Shown: positions 29,190 through 37,310, counted from the stretch's first letter. The stretch: DNA of 64,000 nt from Actinoplanes xinjiangensis (GCF_003148685.1 NZ_QGGR01000031.1:1-64000), one strand, 5' to 3'. A program made the numbers and translations. The notes: a model not told the origin generated them from the sequence alone.

Positions 29190-30775
29190 ACCTCGACTCC
29201 CCCTATCAGGGTTACCTCTACGCCTATCCGCACAAGACCGCCTACCGCCGTCTCGACCCACGCCCGCTGCTGAGCGACGTGTGGGCGGCCGAGCCGCAAA
29301 CGTCCCTCTTCGGGTACGTCCACCTGCCGTTCTGTGAGATGCGGTGCGGCTTCTGCAACCTGTTCACCCGCGCCAATCCGCCCGATGAGCAGGTCACCGC
29401 CTATCTGGCCCAGCTGCGGCACCAGGCCACAGCGGTCCGCGACAGTCTCGACCCGGCCGCGTCGTTCTCCCGCCTGGCGATCGGCGGCGGCACACCCACC
29501 TACCTGACGGCCTCCGAACTGGAGGAGTTGTTCGGCATCCTGGCCGACGCCTTCGGCGACCGGGCGGCACCCGCCCCGGCGCCGTCACCTCGGCTGCTCG
29601 CAGATCCGGCGTCGGCCTCGGCGGGGCACCCCGCCCCCGAACCGCTGTCAGCGTCGCCAGGACGCCTCACCGGCGAGCCACCGTCGGCACCGCGGGAGCA
29701 CCTCACCGGCCAGTCAGCGCCGGCACCGCGAGAGCACCTCGCTGGCGAGCCACCGTCGGCATCGCGGGAGCACCTCACCGGCCAGCCAGAGTCGGCATCG
29801 CGGGAGCGCCTCGCTGGCGAGCCACCGTCGGCATCGCGGGGGCGGCTCAGCGGTGTGCCGCTGTCGGTGGAGACGTCGCCGGCGACGGCGACTCCGGATC
29901 GGCTGGCGGTACTGGCCGCGCACGGGACGACGCGGATCAGCATCGGGGTGCAGAGCTTCCTCGACGCCGAGGCTCGGGCCGCGGGTCGGCCGCAACGTCT
30001 CCCCGAGGTGATGGCCGCGCTGCAGGCGATCCGTGACGCGCGGATCCCGGTCCTCAACATCGACCTGATCTACGGCATCGACGGGCAGACCGCGCAGACC
30101 TGGCAGCATTCTCTCGACGAGGCCCTCCGATGGCGTCCGGAGGAGCTGTACCTGTATCCGCTGTATGTGCGGCCGCTGACCGGGCTGGGCCGCCGTGCCC
30201 ACGCCCGCGCCGACTGGGACCGGCAGCGTCTCGAGCTGTATCGGCAGGCAGTCGACGTGATGACCGCCGCGGGATATGTGCGGCATTCGATGCGCCAGTT
30301 CCGCCGGTCCGACGCACCGGTTCCGGACGGCCCCGACTACTGCTGCCAGGACGACGGCATGGTGGGGTTGGGCTGCGGCGCCCGGTCGTACACGACGACC
30401 CTGCACTATTCCTTCGACTACGCGGTGGCGGTGCCCGAGGTCCGCGCGGTTCTCACCGATTACCTGTCCCGGCCGGCCGACGATTTCCGGTACGCGGAGT
30501 TCGGTTTCCACCTCGACGAGGTCGAGCAGCGGCGCCGCTGGCTGTTGAAATCCCTGCTGCGCGCGGAGGGTGTCGACGCCGGCGCCTACCGCCGGCGTTT
30601 CGGCACCGACCACACCGGCGACTTCCCGCAGCTCGTCCGGCTGGTCGATCTCGGCCTGCTGAACGAGACCCGAACCGCCCTCACCGCAACCGGGCTGGAC
30701 CACTCCGACGCCATCGGCCCGTGGCTGGTGTCCGGCGAGGTCCGTGAGGCGATGGGAGCCTACGTCCCGCGATGA
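29186..30775 (+). CDS. STM4012 family radical SAM protein (HemN-like) with repeat insertion
   Basis: A 529-residue radical SAM enzyme related to coproporphyrinogen dehydrogenase-like proteins. The 4Fe-4S triad is CEMRCGFC (residues about 47-54), followed by the family feature LAIGGGTPTYLT and later ISIGVQSFLDAEARAAGRPQ, LNIDLIYGIDGQT and the HemN_C-like end. Between the GGGTP region and RISIGVQ lies a Pro/Ser/Arg-rich stretch of about 85 residues made of 12-residue repeats, which relatives should lack. GTG 29186 lies inside the STM4013 stop. Family enzymes start radical chemistry with S-adenosylmethionine; true heme synthesis is unlikely in this context. Confidence 0.87.
   Translation: MNLDSPYQGYLYAYPHKTAYRRLDPRPLLSDVWAAEPQTSLFGYVHLPFCEMRCGFCNLFTRANPPDEQVTAYLAQLRHQATAVRDSLDPAASFSRLAIGGGTPTYLTASELEELFGILADAFGDRAAPAPAPSPRLLADPASASAGHPAPEPLSASPGRLTGEPPSAPREHLTGQSAPAPREHLAGEPPSASREHLTGQPESASRERLAGEPPSASRGRLSGVPLSVETSPATATPDRLAVLAAHGTTRISIGVQSFLDAEARAAGRPQRLPEVMAALQAIRDARIPVLNIDLIYGIDGQTAQTWQHSLDEALRWRPEELYLYPLYVRPLTGLGRRAHARADWDRQRLELYRQAVDVMTAAGYVRHSMRQFRRSDAPVPDGPDYCCQDDGMVGLGCGARSYTTTLHYSFDYAVAVPEVRAVLTDYLSRPADDFRYAEFGFHLDEVEQRRRWLLKSLLRAEGVDAGAYRRRFGTDHTGDFPQLVRLVDLGLLNETRTALTATGLDHSDAIGPWLVSGEVREAMGAYVPR
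29600..29851 (+). repeat. 36-bp in-frame repeat, seven units, inside STM4012
   Basis: Units of 36 bases start at 29600, 29636, 29672, 29708, 29744, 29780 and 29816. The last five encode GEPPSAPREHLT, GQSAPAPREHLA, GEPPSASREHLT, GQPESASRERLA and GEPPSASRGRLS. The first two are diverged. The array keeps the frame and splits the radical SAM barrel at a surface loop. Confidence 0.85.
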
Positions 30776-31839
30776 CCGGCCCCGACCACACACATCGTCC
30801 GGGCCACCCGCCCCGGCCCGAGCCACACCCGGCGCACCGCCCGCAAGCCTCGCCGCCCAATCCGGAGGGCCGCCGCCTCCTGCCCGTCTCAGCGCGGATT
30901 GCCGAACGCCGGCCCCGGCCGACTGAGGGCGATGCACTACCTGTGGCGCCGGAGGCCCGGGACGATCTCTACCTGCTGTATCGCGGGCCGCTGGCGAGCT
31001 GCAACTACGACTGTCCGTACTGTCCGTTCGCGAAGCGGGTGGATCCGCCGGAACTGCTACGCGCCGACCGGGCCGACCTGGAACGCTTCGCCGGCTGGGT
31101 GGAGGCGACCACCGACCGGCGGCTGTCGGTGCTGTTCACCCCGTGGGGCGAGGGCCTGACCCGATCGTGGTACCGGGACACGATCGTCCGGCTGTCACAC
31201 CTGCCGCACGTGGCCCGGGTCGCGATCCAGACGAACCTGGCGGCCCGCACCGGCTGGCTCAGCGAAGCGAACCCGCAGGTGGCGGCGTTGTGGGCGACAT
31301 ACCACCCGGGTCAGGTGACACGGGACCGGTTCCTCGGTCGCTGCCGGGAACTCCTCGGCCTGGGCATCCGATTCTCGATCGGGGTGGTCGGCCTCCCGGA
31401 ACACCACGCGGAGGCGGTGGCACTGCGGGCCGCACTGCCACCCGAGGTCTATCTGTGGATCAACGCGGCCGAGGGGCACGTCTACACCGCCGAGGAGGAG
31501 CAGCGCTGGACCGCCCTGGACCCGTTGTTCGGCGACAGCGTCCGCCCCCACGCGTCCCTGGGCCTGCCGTGTCACGCCGGCGAGACCGCCGTCTCGGTGC
31601 TCGGTGACGGCACGGTCCGCCGCTGTCACTTCATCAAGACGCCGATCGGCAACCTGTACGACGGCACGTGGCGCGCCGCCCTCCAGCCACGCCCATGTAC
31701 CAACAATCTCTGCGACTGCCACATCGGCTACATCCATCTAAAGCCCCTGCACCTGCGCGACGTCTACGCCGACGGTCTCCTCGAACGCATCCCGGTCGCC
31801 TGGCCGTTGCCGGCGCAGCCCCGGCCCGCACACCGCTGA
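30772..31839 (+). CDS. STM4011 family radical SAM protein
   Basis: A 355-residue radical SAM protein and the last gene of the block. The cluster motif is CNYDCPYC (residues about 77-84). The C-terminal region has a Cys pattern typical of an auxiliary Fe-S (SPASM/twitch-like) site: GLPCHAGETAVSVLGDGTVRRCHF, then CTNNLCDCHIGY. Other core parts are LSVLFTPWGEGL and WATYHPGQVTRDRF. The first about 60 residues are a Pro/Arg-rich extension ahead of the usual start of homology (DLYLLYRGPLASC). ATG 30772 overlaps the STM4012 stop (ATGA). Auxiliary clusters point to modification of a peptide or protein substrate (inference). Confidence 0.88.
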   Translation: MTGPDHTHRPGHPPRPEPHPAHRPQASPPNPEGRRLLPVSARIAERRPRPTEGDALPVAPEARDDLYLLYRGPLASCNYDCPYCPFAKRVDPPELLRADRADLERFAGWVEATTDRRLSVLFTPWGEGLTRSWYRDTIVRLSHLPHVARVAIQTNLAARTGWLSEANPQVAALWATYHPGQVTRDRFLGRCRELLGLGIRFSIGVVGLPEHHAEAVALRAALPPEVYLWINAAEGHVYTAEEEQRWTALDPLFGDSVRPHASLGLPCHAGETAVSVLGDGTVRRCHFIKTPIGNLYDGTWRAALQPRPCTNNLCDCHIGYIHLKPLHLRDVYADGLLERIPVAWPLPAQPRPAHR

Positions 31840-32092
31840 TCCCGCCGGACCCGCCCGCCCGTCGCTGCTACGCCGGACCCGCCCGCCCGTCGCTGCTACG
31901 CCGGACCCGCCCGCCCGTCTCTGCCGCCCGCCTCTGCTACGCCGGGCCCGCCCCGCCCAGATCTGCTACGCCGGGCCCGCTCGCTTGTCTCTGCAAGGCC
32001 GGACCCGTCCGCCCAGATCTGCTACGCCGGGCCCACTCGCCTGTCTCTGCTATGCCGGGTCCGCCCGCCCCGATCTGCTACCGGGACAGGCG
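31839..32092. repeat. 28-bp tandem repeat array, about nine units
   Basis: GCTAC-headed units start at 31867, 31895, 31923 (shortened to 13 bases), 31936, 31965, 31993, 32021, 32049 and 32077, mostly 28 bases apart. Two sub-types alternate, ending in GTCTCT or AGATCT. The final GACAGGCGAGCGGG (32085-32098) is the inverse of a unit (32032-32045, one mismatch), so a long hairpin can form. The array fills the gap between the convergent STM4011 and DUF6745 genes and may act as a bidirectional transcription barrier. There are no spacers. Confidence 0.82.
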
Positions 32093-32115
32093 AGCGGGCG
32101 GGTGTGGCGGGGTGG

Positions 32116-33441
32116 TCAGGTCTGGATCAACGGCTGGTACTCCTCGGTGGTCAGGCCGAACGTCCAGGCGACGCCCTCGCGGGCGCTCCTGGTCCGGGGT
32201 GGGACGCGCAGCCAGTAGATGCGGCTCGTACCGTCGGGCTCCGGGGTGGAGTTGACCACCTCGACCATGACCAGGGGCTCGTCGCCGGGGAGATCGAGAT
32301 ACCACAGCGTGCCCGTCTCGTCGGAGCCCAGCTTGCGGGCGCCGGCGTCGCGCAGGTAGCGGTCGTAGCCGTAGTGTTCCAGCATCACCCGGCGGATCTC
32401 GGCGTTCTCCTCCGACCGGATGCGGCTGATGGTCAGCGTCGGCAGCTCGGTCGCCAGGTCGGCCGGGATGGGCATGCCACGCCAGGCCCAGAGACCGTAG
32501 CCGTCGGGGAACTCCAGGGCGGCGCCCTCACCACGGTGCAGCCGGCCGACGTTGTCGCGGGTCAGGGTGGCCGGGCGCTCGGTGAGCACGGCGACCTTCT
32601 CGTTCGCCCACCACCAACCGGCGTTCCGGGCGACCTCGGCGAGACCGGCCAGGCCGGTCATCAGCCCGGCGTCGGGGCACAGACGATCGGCGGCCTCGAA
32701 CGTCGACAGCCACGTGCCGTCGTGCTGACCGTAGATCGCGTCGAGCACCGGCGTCCGCACCGCCCGGCTGTCGTCGCCGGGGAAGGCCGCCGCCAGATCC
32801 TCGCCGAGGCACAGCCGCAACCGTCCGGCGATCAGGTCCATCACCAGTGCCCAGGAGCGGCGGCCGGCCGCGGCGCTGAGCTGCGCCCAGCCGTCGCTGC
32901 CGAGCACGTCGACAGCCGCCTTACGGGCGGCCGCCCACGGCTCGGTCCGCACCCGCCGCCGCAGCGACGGCCCGGCGGTCTCCCCCGGCGTCCAGCCCTG
33001 CCGCCGCAGCTCCGCCGCCACCTCGGCGATCCACGCCGCCGGCCCGGCATCCAGCTCGGCCCCGCCGGCCCCCACCGGATCGAGCGAGGTGGCGGCGGCC
33101 GCGGACGAAACCGCGACAGGACCGAGAACGGTCGAGGACGAGGCAGCAAACGAGGCCGTAGCGGGATCGAGGGTGGTCGAGGACAGGGCAGCGGGCCCGT
33201 CAGTGAGGGCTGTGGCGGGGAGGGTGAGACGGCCGGAGAGCAGTGCCATCGCCACGGCGCCGGCGCGCGGTGACCCCAACCAGTAGATGCGGTCCGGAGC
33301 CTCGAGTCCGGCCAGGCGATACGCGTCCCGTACCCCCGATTCGGCAGCCGCACGTGCCGCATCGCCGGTCTGGACCGCGGCGGCCAGCCACTGGTCTTCG
33401 ATGGCGGCAGCCATCGCCTCCTGGGCGTGACTCAGCTTCAT
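32116..33441 (-). CDS. DUF6745 domain protein
   Basis: A 441-residue protein of the DUF6745 family, function unknown. The C-terminal half is the most characteristic: EFPDGYGLWAWRGMPIPADL, ENAEIRRVMLEHYGYDRYL, GTLWYLDLPGDEPLVMVEVVNSTPEPDG and IYWLRVPPRTRSAREGVAWTFGL. The N-terminal part has a helix-rich start, and an Ala/Ser/Thr linker (residues about 80-125) with approximate 14-residue repeats. GGGAG precedes ATG 33441. It is translated 11 bases after the stop of the small gene at 33453, so the two form an operon. These pairs recur in actinomycetes, as I recall; the partner is the MYRQGDV protein. Confidence 0.8.
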   Translation of the reverse strand: MKLSHAQEAMAAAIEDQWLAAAVQTGDAARAAAESGVRDAYRLAGLEAPDRIYWLGSPRAGAVAMALLSGRLTLPATALTDGPAALSSTTLDPATASFAASSSTVLGPVAVSSAAAATSLDPVGAGGAELDAGPAAWIAEVAAELRRQGWTPGETAGPSLRRRVRTEPWAAARKAAVDVLGSDGWAQLSAAAGRRSWALVMDLIAGRLRLCLGEDLAAAFPGDDSRAVRTPVLDAIYGQHDGTWLSTFEAADRLCPDAGLMTGLAGLAEVARNAGWWWANEKVAVLTERPATLTRDNVGRLHRGEGAALEFPDGYGLWAWRGMPIPADLATELPTLTISRIRSEENAEIRRVMLEHYGYDRYLRDAGARKLGSDETGTLWYLDLPGDEPLVMVEVVNSTPEPDGTSRIYWLRVPPRTRSAREGVAWTFGLTTEEYQPLIQT

Positions 33442-33452
33442 CTCGGGCTCCC

Positions 33453-33770
33453 TCAGTCCGCGACCGGGCGGAAAGCGCCCGGAATGTATTCACGCTGGCG
33501 CACCACCCGGTAGTGGCCGGATGGCAGCGAGATCGGCCCGTGCTCCTCGTGGGTGACCCGCCCGTGCGACGGCACGTCGATGAACATGCTGTCCGGATCG
33601 TCGACATCGGCGAGTAGTTGCAGGCCGGGGCCGCCGACGACGTGGGCGTGGCCGGTCGCCTCGCCGCGGGCCAGCACCATCCGCCCCCGGCGGTCGCGGG
33701 GCACCGCGGCGCACGCCGGCACCTCGGTCTGTGGAACCGGAATCATCAGCACGTCGCCCTGCCGGTACAT
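33453..33770 (-). CDS. Small conserved protein (MYRQGDV family)
   Basis: A 105-residue beta-rich protein beginning MYRQGDVLMIPVP with RGRMVLARGEATGHAHVVGG and THEEHGPISLPSGHYRVVRQREY. The GEATGHAH motif with several His residues could bind a metal. Such proteins are seen beside DUF6745 genes. The start is ATG 33770 after GAGG; further upstream frame is Arg/Pro-rich shadow. It is the first gene of a two-gene operon. I know of no assigned function. Confidence 0.82.
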   Translation of the reverse strand: MYRQGDVLMIPVPQTEVPACAAVPRDRRGRMVLARGEATGHAHVVGGPGLQLLADVDDPDSMFIDVPSHGRVTHEEHGPISLPSGHYRVVRQREYIPGAFRPVAD

Positions 33771-34181
33771 CGCCGGCCTCCCCTCGCTGTTCGACCCTGA
33801 CGCGAGGAAACTAGCGCCGGGGTACGACATTTTCGGATGCCGTCCTCCGGACCTGCGGGAACCCGGCCCTCTGCCACCCGAACCGGGCGAGAGCCGCACC
33901 ATCGGACGTCCTGAATCCCGGCACTGGCCGGACCGGCGACCCGGCCCAGGCGGCATCCGGGCGGAACTCCGGTCAGTGGTCGCTGATGCGCAACCTGTTC
34001 CCCGGCGAGGCTGAGGCGGGCGACAGCCGGCGGGAGTTGAGGCGGAGCCGGCCGGAGGGCGATCCCACCGGCCGCGGCCACGGCGGGGACGGCTGTGGCG
34101 ACGGCGGCGAGCCGTCGCCGCAGTGGATCTGCCACGGGCCGGCAACCTACCGCAGATCGGCCGGCGATCTACCCTTCGGTC
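33771..34181. other. 411-base gap between divergent genes
   Basis: No convincing gene. On the minus strand a GTG at 34135 opens a frame to 33746 whose first 55 residues look like a signal peptide (VATAVPAVAAAGG) but whose remainder is low-complexity and overlaps the next gene by 25 bases. It may be a remnant or a false frame. The two promoters for the genes at 33770 and 34182 must lie here; I see no clear -35/-10 pair. Confidence 0.5.
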
Positions 34182-34910
34182 ATGGAGGTCACGGCGGCGA
34201 ACTGGGTTCTGGGGCAGCGGCTGCTCAGCGCGACGGCGGGGACGGTCGTCGGCAACCGTTACCCGGCCAATTTCGACGTGCTGCACGTGGATGCGGCGCG
34301 CCCGCTCGCGGTGGTGGCGGACGGGATGGGGGACGGTCCGGGTAGTACGGCCGCCGGGCGTACCGCGGTGGAGGTGTTCGTCCGGGAGACGGCGACCGCG
34401 ACGGGTCCGGCGGCGTTGCGCGCGGCGGTGGCCGGGGTGCAGCGGGCGGTCCGGGACGCGGGCCGCGGGATCGCCGGGTTGACCGGGTGCACGCTGACCG
34501 CTTTTGCCGGTGACACGGACGGCTCGGCGTGGCTGGTGCAGCTCGGCGACTCGCGGGCCTACCGGCTGCGCGACGGTGTCTTCGAGCTGTTGACCTCCGA
34601 CCACACGGCGGCCTGGCTGGGGATTCTCAACGGATGGTATGCGGCGGACTCGCGGGAGGCGGTCCGCGACCGGCATCACCTGACCCGCTACGCGGGACAT
34701 CCCGGCATGCCGGAGCCCGATCTGCTCAACGTCAGCCTGTGTCCCGGTGACCGATTCCTCTTGTGTACGGACGGAGTCTCCGACCAGCTCCACGACCGGC
34801 GGCTGGCCGATGCCCTGGCCGAGCGGACGACCGTGGCGGAACTGCTCGCCGAGACGCTGGACCACGGCGGCGACGACAACGCCACCGCCGTGATCGTGCA
34901 GGTCAGCTGA
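34182..34910 (+). CDS. PP2C-family Ser/Thr phosphatase
   Basis: A 242-residue cytoplasmic PPM phosphatase. Metal-binding and structural motifs are RYPANFDVLHVD, LAVVADGMGD (first Asp), WLVQLGDSRAYRLRDG, FLLCTDGVSD and GGDDNATAVIVQ (last Asp-Asp). It would remove phosphate from Ser/Thr-kinase targets and might balance the kinase at 14183 (inference). ATG 34182 precedes the conserved start MEVTAANWVLGQRL. It is divergent from the DUF6745 pair, and its stop overlaps the convergent DUF3817 gene by eight bases. Confidence 0.88.
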   Translation: MEVTAANWVLGQRLLSATAGTVVGNRYPANFDVLHVDAARPLAVVADGMGDGPGSTAAGRTAVEVFVRETATATGPAALRAAVAGVQRAVRDAGRGIAGLTGCTLTAFAGDTDGSAWLVQLGDSRAYRLRDGVFELLTSDHTAAWLGILNGWYAADSREAVRDRHHLTRYAGHPGMPEPDLLNVSLCPGDRFLLCTDGVSDQLHDRRLADALAERTTVAELLAETLDHGGDDNATAVIVQVS

Positions 34911-35130
34911 TTCGGCGCAGCACCAGGACCCCGCCCACGCCGGGGATCAGCGCGAGCAGCCGGGTGCGGACCGGCAGGGTGGTGCGGTTCAAGGTCAAGA
35001 TCACGACGATGAGGTACGCACACCCGTGCACCGGACCACATGTTGACGTGATCGCGTCAATATGTACGGTGTACATATTGATCAACAGTATTGACAACGA
35101 GACGAGTTCAACCCATGCGGCGGCACGCAT
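34903..35130 (-). CDS. DUF3817-like small membrane protein
   Basis: A 75-residue protein with helices VELVSLSILLINMY and GCAYLIVVILTL and the GPVHG motif typical of DUF3817. It begins at ATG 35130, two bases after the stop of the DUF2269 gene, so both are co-translated. Its codons between 35040 and 35100 (TTG, TCA, ATA, ATT, GTA, CAT) are rare in this genome, and this stretch contains a nested palindrome. The function is unknown. Confidence 0.72.
   Translation of the reverse strand: MRAAAWVELVSLSILLINMYTVHIDAITSTCGPVHGCAYLIVVILTLNRTTLPVRTRLLALIPGVGGVLVLRRIS
35043..35085. promoter_or_regulatory. AT-rich nested palindromes inside DUF3817 gene
   Basis: Three overlapping inverted repeats: TTGACG-6-CGTCAA (35043-35060); 11-base arms TCAATATGTAC and GTACATATTGA around GGT (35057-35081); and TTGATCAA (35078-35085). 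The base composition is strikingly AT-rich for this chromosome. It may be a regulator-binding site within the coding region. Confidence 0.6.
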
Positions 35131-35132
35131 GA

Positions 35133-35579
35133 TCACGCGCCGGTGGTGGAGCCGGGCCGCACGATCATCAGCACCGTGACGGTCGCCCACAGCAGGTTGA
35201 AGACGCCGGTGACCATGCCGAGCCGGGTGACCGTCTGACCGGCCAGTGCGCGTGTCTGACCGGGAATGATCAACAGTCCCAGGATCAGCGCGGCGGCCGC
35301 GGTGAGGGCCATCGAGGTGAGCAGCCAGGCGTCGCCGAGGACACCGAGACTGTTCGCGGTGGCCAGCCCGAACACCGGGACGGCCACACCGACCACGCCG
35401 TAGACACGGCAGATCCGGTGCAGCAGGTGCAGTCGTTCACCGACGCCGGAGCGGCGGGCCACGGCCGGGAACATGCTGGCCGCGACGGTGACCGGACCGA
35501 TCGCGATGATCGCGGCGAGCACGTGCAGCGAGAGGAGCAGTTTTGTCACGACGGGGACGGTAGGCCCGTTTTCGGACAC
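35133..35579 (-). CDS. DUF2269-like membrane protein
   Basis: A 148-residue protein with four transmembrane helices: LLLSLHVLAAIIAIGPVTVAASMFP, VYGVVGVAVPVFGLATA, LLTSMALTAAAALILGLLIIPGQ and GVFNLLWATVTVLMIV. The first helix with LHVLAAIIAIGP is typical of DUF2269. GTG 35579 is used; another GTG ten codons later is possible, and neither has a strong ribosome binding site. It is followed after two bases by the DUF3817 gene. The 56-base divergent gap to the GlxA-type regulator suggests control by that regulator. Confidence 0.75.
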   Translation of the reverse strand: MSENGPTVPVVTKLLLSLHVLAAIIAIGPVTVAASMFPAVARRSGVGERLHLLHRICRVYGVVGVAVPVFGLATANSLGVLGDAWLLTSMALTAAAALILGLLIIPGQTRALAGQTVTRLGMVTGVFNLLWATVTVLMIVRPGSTTGA

Positions 35580-35635
35580 CTGGAACTGGCAAGACTGCCC
35601 ACCTGCAACGGGTTCTGGCCAACTAGGGTGGGCGG

Positions 35636-36595
35636 ATGCGCACGGTGGCCGTACTAGCCCTGGACCGGGTTATCCCGTTCGACCTGTCCACCCCGATCGA
35701 GGTGTTCAGCCGGGTGCGGCTCGCCGACGGCAGCACGCCGTACCAGGTACGGGTGTGCGCGGCCACGCCGTCCGTCGACGCCGGGGCGTTCACTCTGCGG
35801 GCACCGTGGGGGCTGGACGCCCTGCTCGACGCGGACACGATCATCCTGCCCGGATGTGCCGACCCGCGGGTGGCCGTACCCCTGGAGGTTGTCGATTATC
35901 TGCGGAAGGCCGCCGCCGGCGGCGCCCGGATCGCCTCCGTCTGCGCCGGAGCTTTCGTCCTCGCCGCCACCGGCCTCCTCGACGGGCTGCGCGCCACCAC
36001 CCACTGGCTGGCCGCCGCCGATCTCGCCGCCCGCTTCCCGCGGATCGACGTCGATCCGGACGTCCTCTACGTCGACAACGGCCAATTCCTGACCTCCGCC
36101 GGAGCGGCCGCCGGGCTCGACCTGTGTCTGCATCTGATCAGGCGCGACCACGGTTCGGCGGTCGCCGCCGACGCCGCCCGCCTGTCGGTGATGCCGCTGG
36201 AACGTGAGGGTGGCCAGGCGCAGTTCATCATCCCGTCCCCGCCGCCGACACCCCGCGGCGCCGGGCTGGAGCCCCTGCTCCAATGGATGCAGGACAACAC
36301 CAGCGTCGATGTCACCCTGGGCGATCTGGCCGCGCGTTCCGGCATGAGCATCCGTACGCTGAACCGGCGCTTCCGCGAGCAGACCGGCACGACCCCGCTC
36401 CAATGGCTGCTGCGCGCCCGTGTCCGCCGCGCCCAGCACCTGCTCGAAGCCACCGATCAGCCGGTCGAGTCGATCGCCGGCCAGGTCGGCTTCGGCTCGC
36501 CGACGGCTTTCCGCGACCGCTTCAAACGCATCGTCGGCACGAGCCCGCACACCTACCGCGGCACGTTCCGCACCCGCCCCGGCATCACCCGCTGA
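35636..36595 (+). CDS. GlxA-family AraC-type regulator (DJ-1/PfpI + HTH)
   Basis: A 319-residue regulator. Residues 1-170 form a DJ-1/PfpI-like domain (IPFDLSTPIEVFSRVR, then ASVCAGAFVLAATGLLDG with the nucleophile-elbow Cys and THWLAAADL). Residues about 215-315 form the AraC-type double HTH (MSIRTLNRRFREQTGTTPLQWLLRARVRRAQHLLE, IAGQVGFGSPTAFRDRF). GGTGG precedes ATG. The Cys in the elbow is conserved but these regulators are thought not to be enzymes. It lies 56 bases from and divergent to the DUF2269/DUF3817 genes, its likely target. Confidence 0.9.
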   Translation: MRTVAVLALDRVIPFDLSTPIEVFSRVRLADGSTPYQVRVCAATPSVDAGAFTLRAPWGLDALLDADTIILPGCADPRVAVPLEVVDYLRKAAAGGARIASVCAGAFVLAATGLLDGLRATTHWLAAADLAARFPRIDVDPDVLYVDNGQFLTSAGAAAGLDLCLHLIRRDHGSAVAADAARLSVMPLEREGGQAQFIIPSPPPTPRGAGLEPLLQWMQDNTSVDVTLGDLAARSGMSIRTLNRRFREQTGTTPLQWLLRARVRRAQHLLEATDQPVESIAGQVGFGSPTAFRDRFKRIVGTSPHTYRGTFRTRPGITR

Positions 36596-37250
36596 GACCG
36601 GCCGCCCGTCGCCAGCGGTCCACCTCGTCGTCGTGCAACCCGCCGGCGGTCGACGCCGCCACCGTCGCCGCGTCGGCCGCACCGGCCAACAGGAGCAGGG
36701 GCCACCGCGGTGCCCCGGCCGCGCCGTCGAAGGCGGCCCAGGCGAGCGGGCCACCGAAATGCCATGCCCGCCCGGCGGCGTCGGCCACGTCGTCGCCGGC
36801 CTCCAGGAAGGCGTACGGGCGGAACACCGGCTCGAACGTGAACGGCACCCCGCCGTCCACCTCGATGTCGAGGCCCTCGAACTCCGCATCCGGATCAGGC
36901 GCCACACCGCCCGGCAGCACCGTGAGGATCTCGGTCGGCCGGGGCAGCCAGCCGGTCTCCTCCGGCTCGCCACCGCGGCGTACCTCCAGCACGTGGACGA
37001 TCCGCGGCAGGACACCGACCCGGCAGGTGCCGCCGGGTCGCAGATCGCCGGCCGGCGGATCGGTCGTGAACAACTCGTCCGGATCGGTGCGGCTCACCGC
37101 CACGTCGCCGTTCCAGGCGACACCCACGACGTCCGGGTCGATCTCCCACCACGGCCAGCGCAGGCTCACGTCATCACGGCCCACCGCGGTGACCACGGCC
37201 GTGTCGAACGGGCACGACACGCGCAGCACGTCACCGGCACGCCAGAACAT
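36585..37250 (-). CDS. Hypothetical protein
   Basis: I do not recognise this 221-residue protein. It is Trp- and Asp-rich, starts MFWRAGDVLRVSCPFDTAVV, has no signal peptide or transmembrane segment, and shows alternating beta-type pattern (VSLRWPWWEIDPDVVGVAW). Composition and codon use match real genes of the region. The start at ATG 37250 is favoured by the conserved-looking opening. The C-terminal about 30 residues are Ala-rich. It overlaps the convergent regulator end by 11 bases. Confidence 0.6.
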   Translation of the reverse strand: MFWRAGDVLRVSCPFDTAVVTAVGRDDVSLRWPWWEIDPDVVGVAWNGDVAVSRTDPDELFTTDPPAGDLRPGGTCRVGVLPRIVHVLEVRRGGEPEETGWLPRPTEILTVLPGGVAPDPDAEFEGLDIEVDGGVPFTFEPVFRPYAFLEAGDDVADAAGRAWHFGGPLAWAAFDGAAGAPRWPLLLLAGAADAATVAASTAGGLHDDEVDRWRRAAGLSG

Positions 37251-37262
37251 GCGCGGCAGCGT

Positions 37263-37300
37263 AACGCAGGCCACCGCCGCAGCGGGCGGTGGCCTGCGTT
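37263..37300 (-). terminator. Strong hairpin terminator after nuclease gene
   Basis: AACGCAGGCCACCGCC (37263-37278) pairs perfectly over 16 bases with 37285-37300, loop six bases. It lies 11 bases after the stop of the minus-strand nuclease gene, before the next minus-strand start. No U-tract follows, as often in actinomycetes. Confidence 0.8.
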
Positions 37301-37310
37301 CCGGGCCGGG

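Noticed and set aside
33746..34135. Possible secreted protein on the minus strand
   Set aside because: Only the first residues look like a signal; no ribosome binding site, low-complexity rest and overlap with a better gene.
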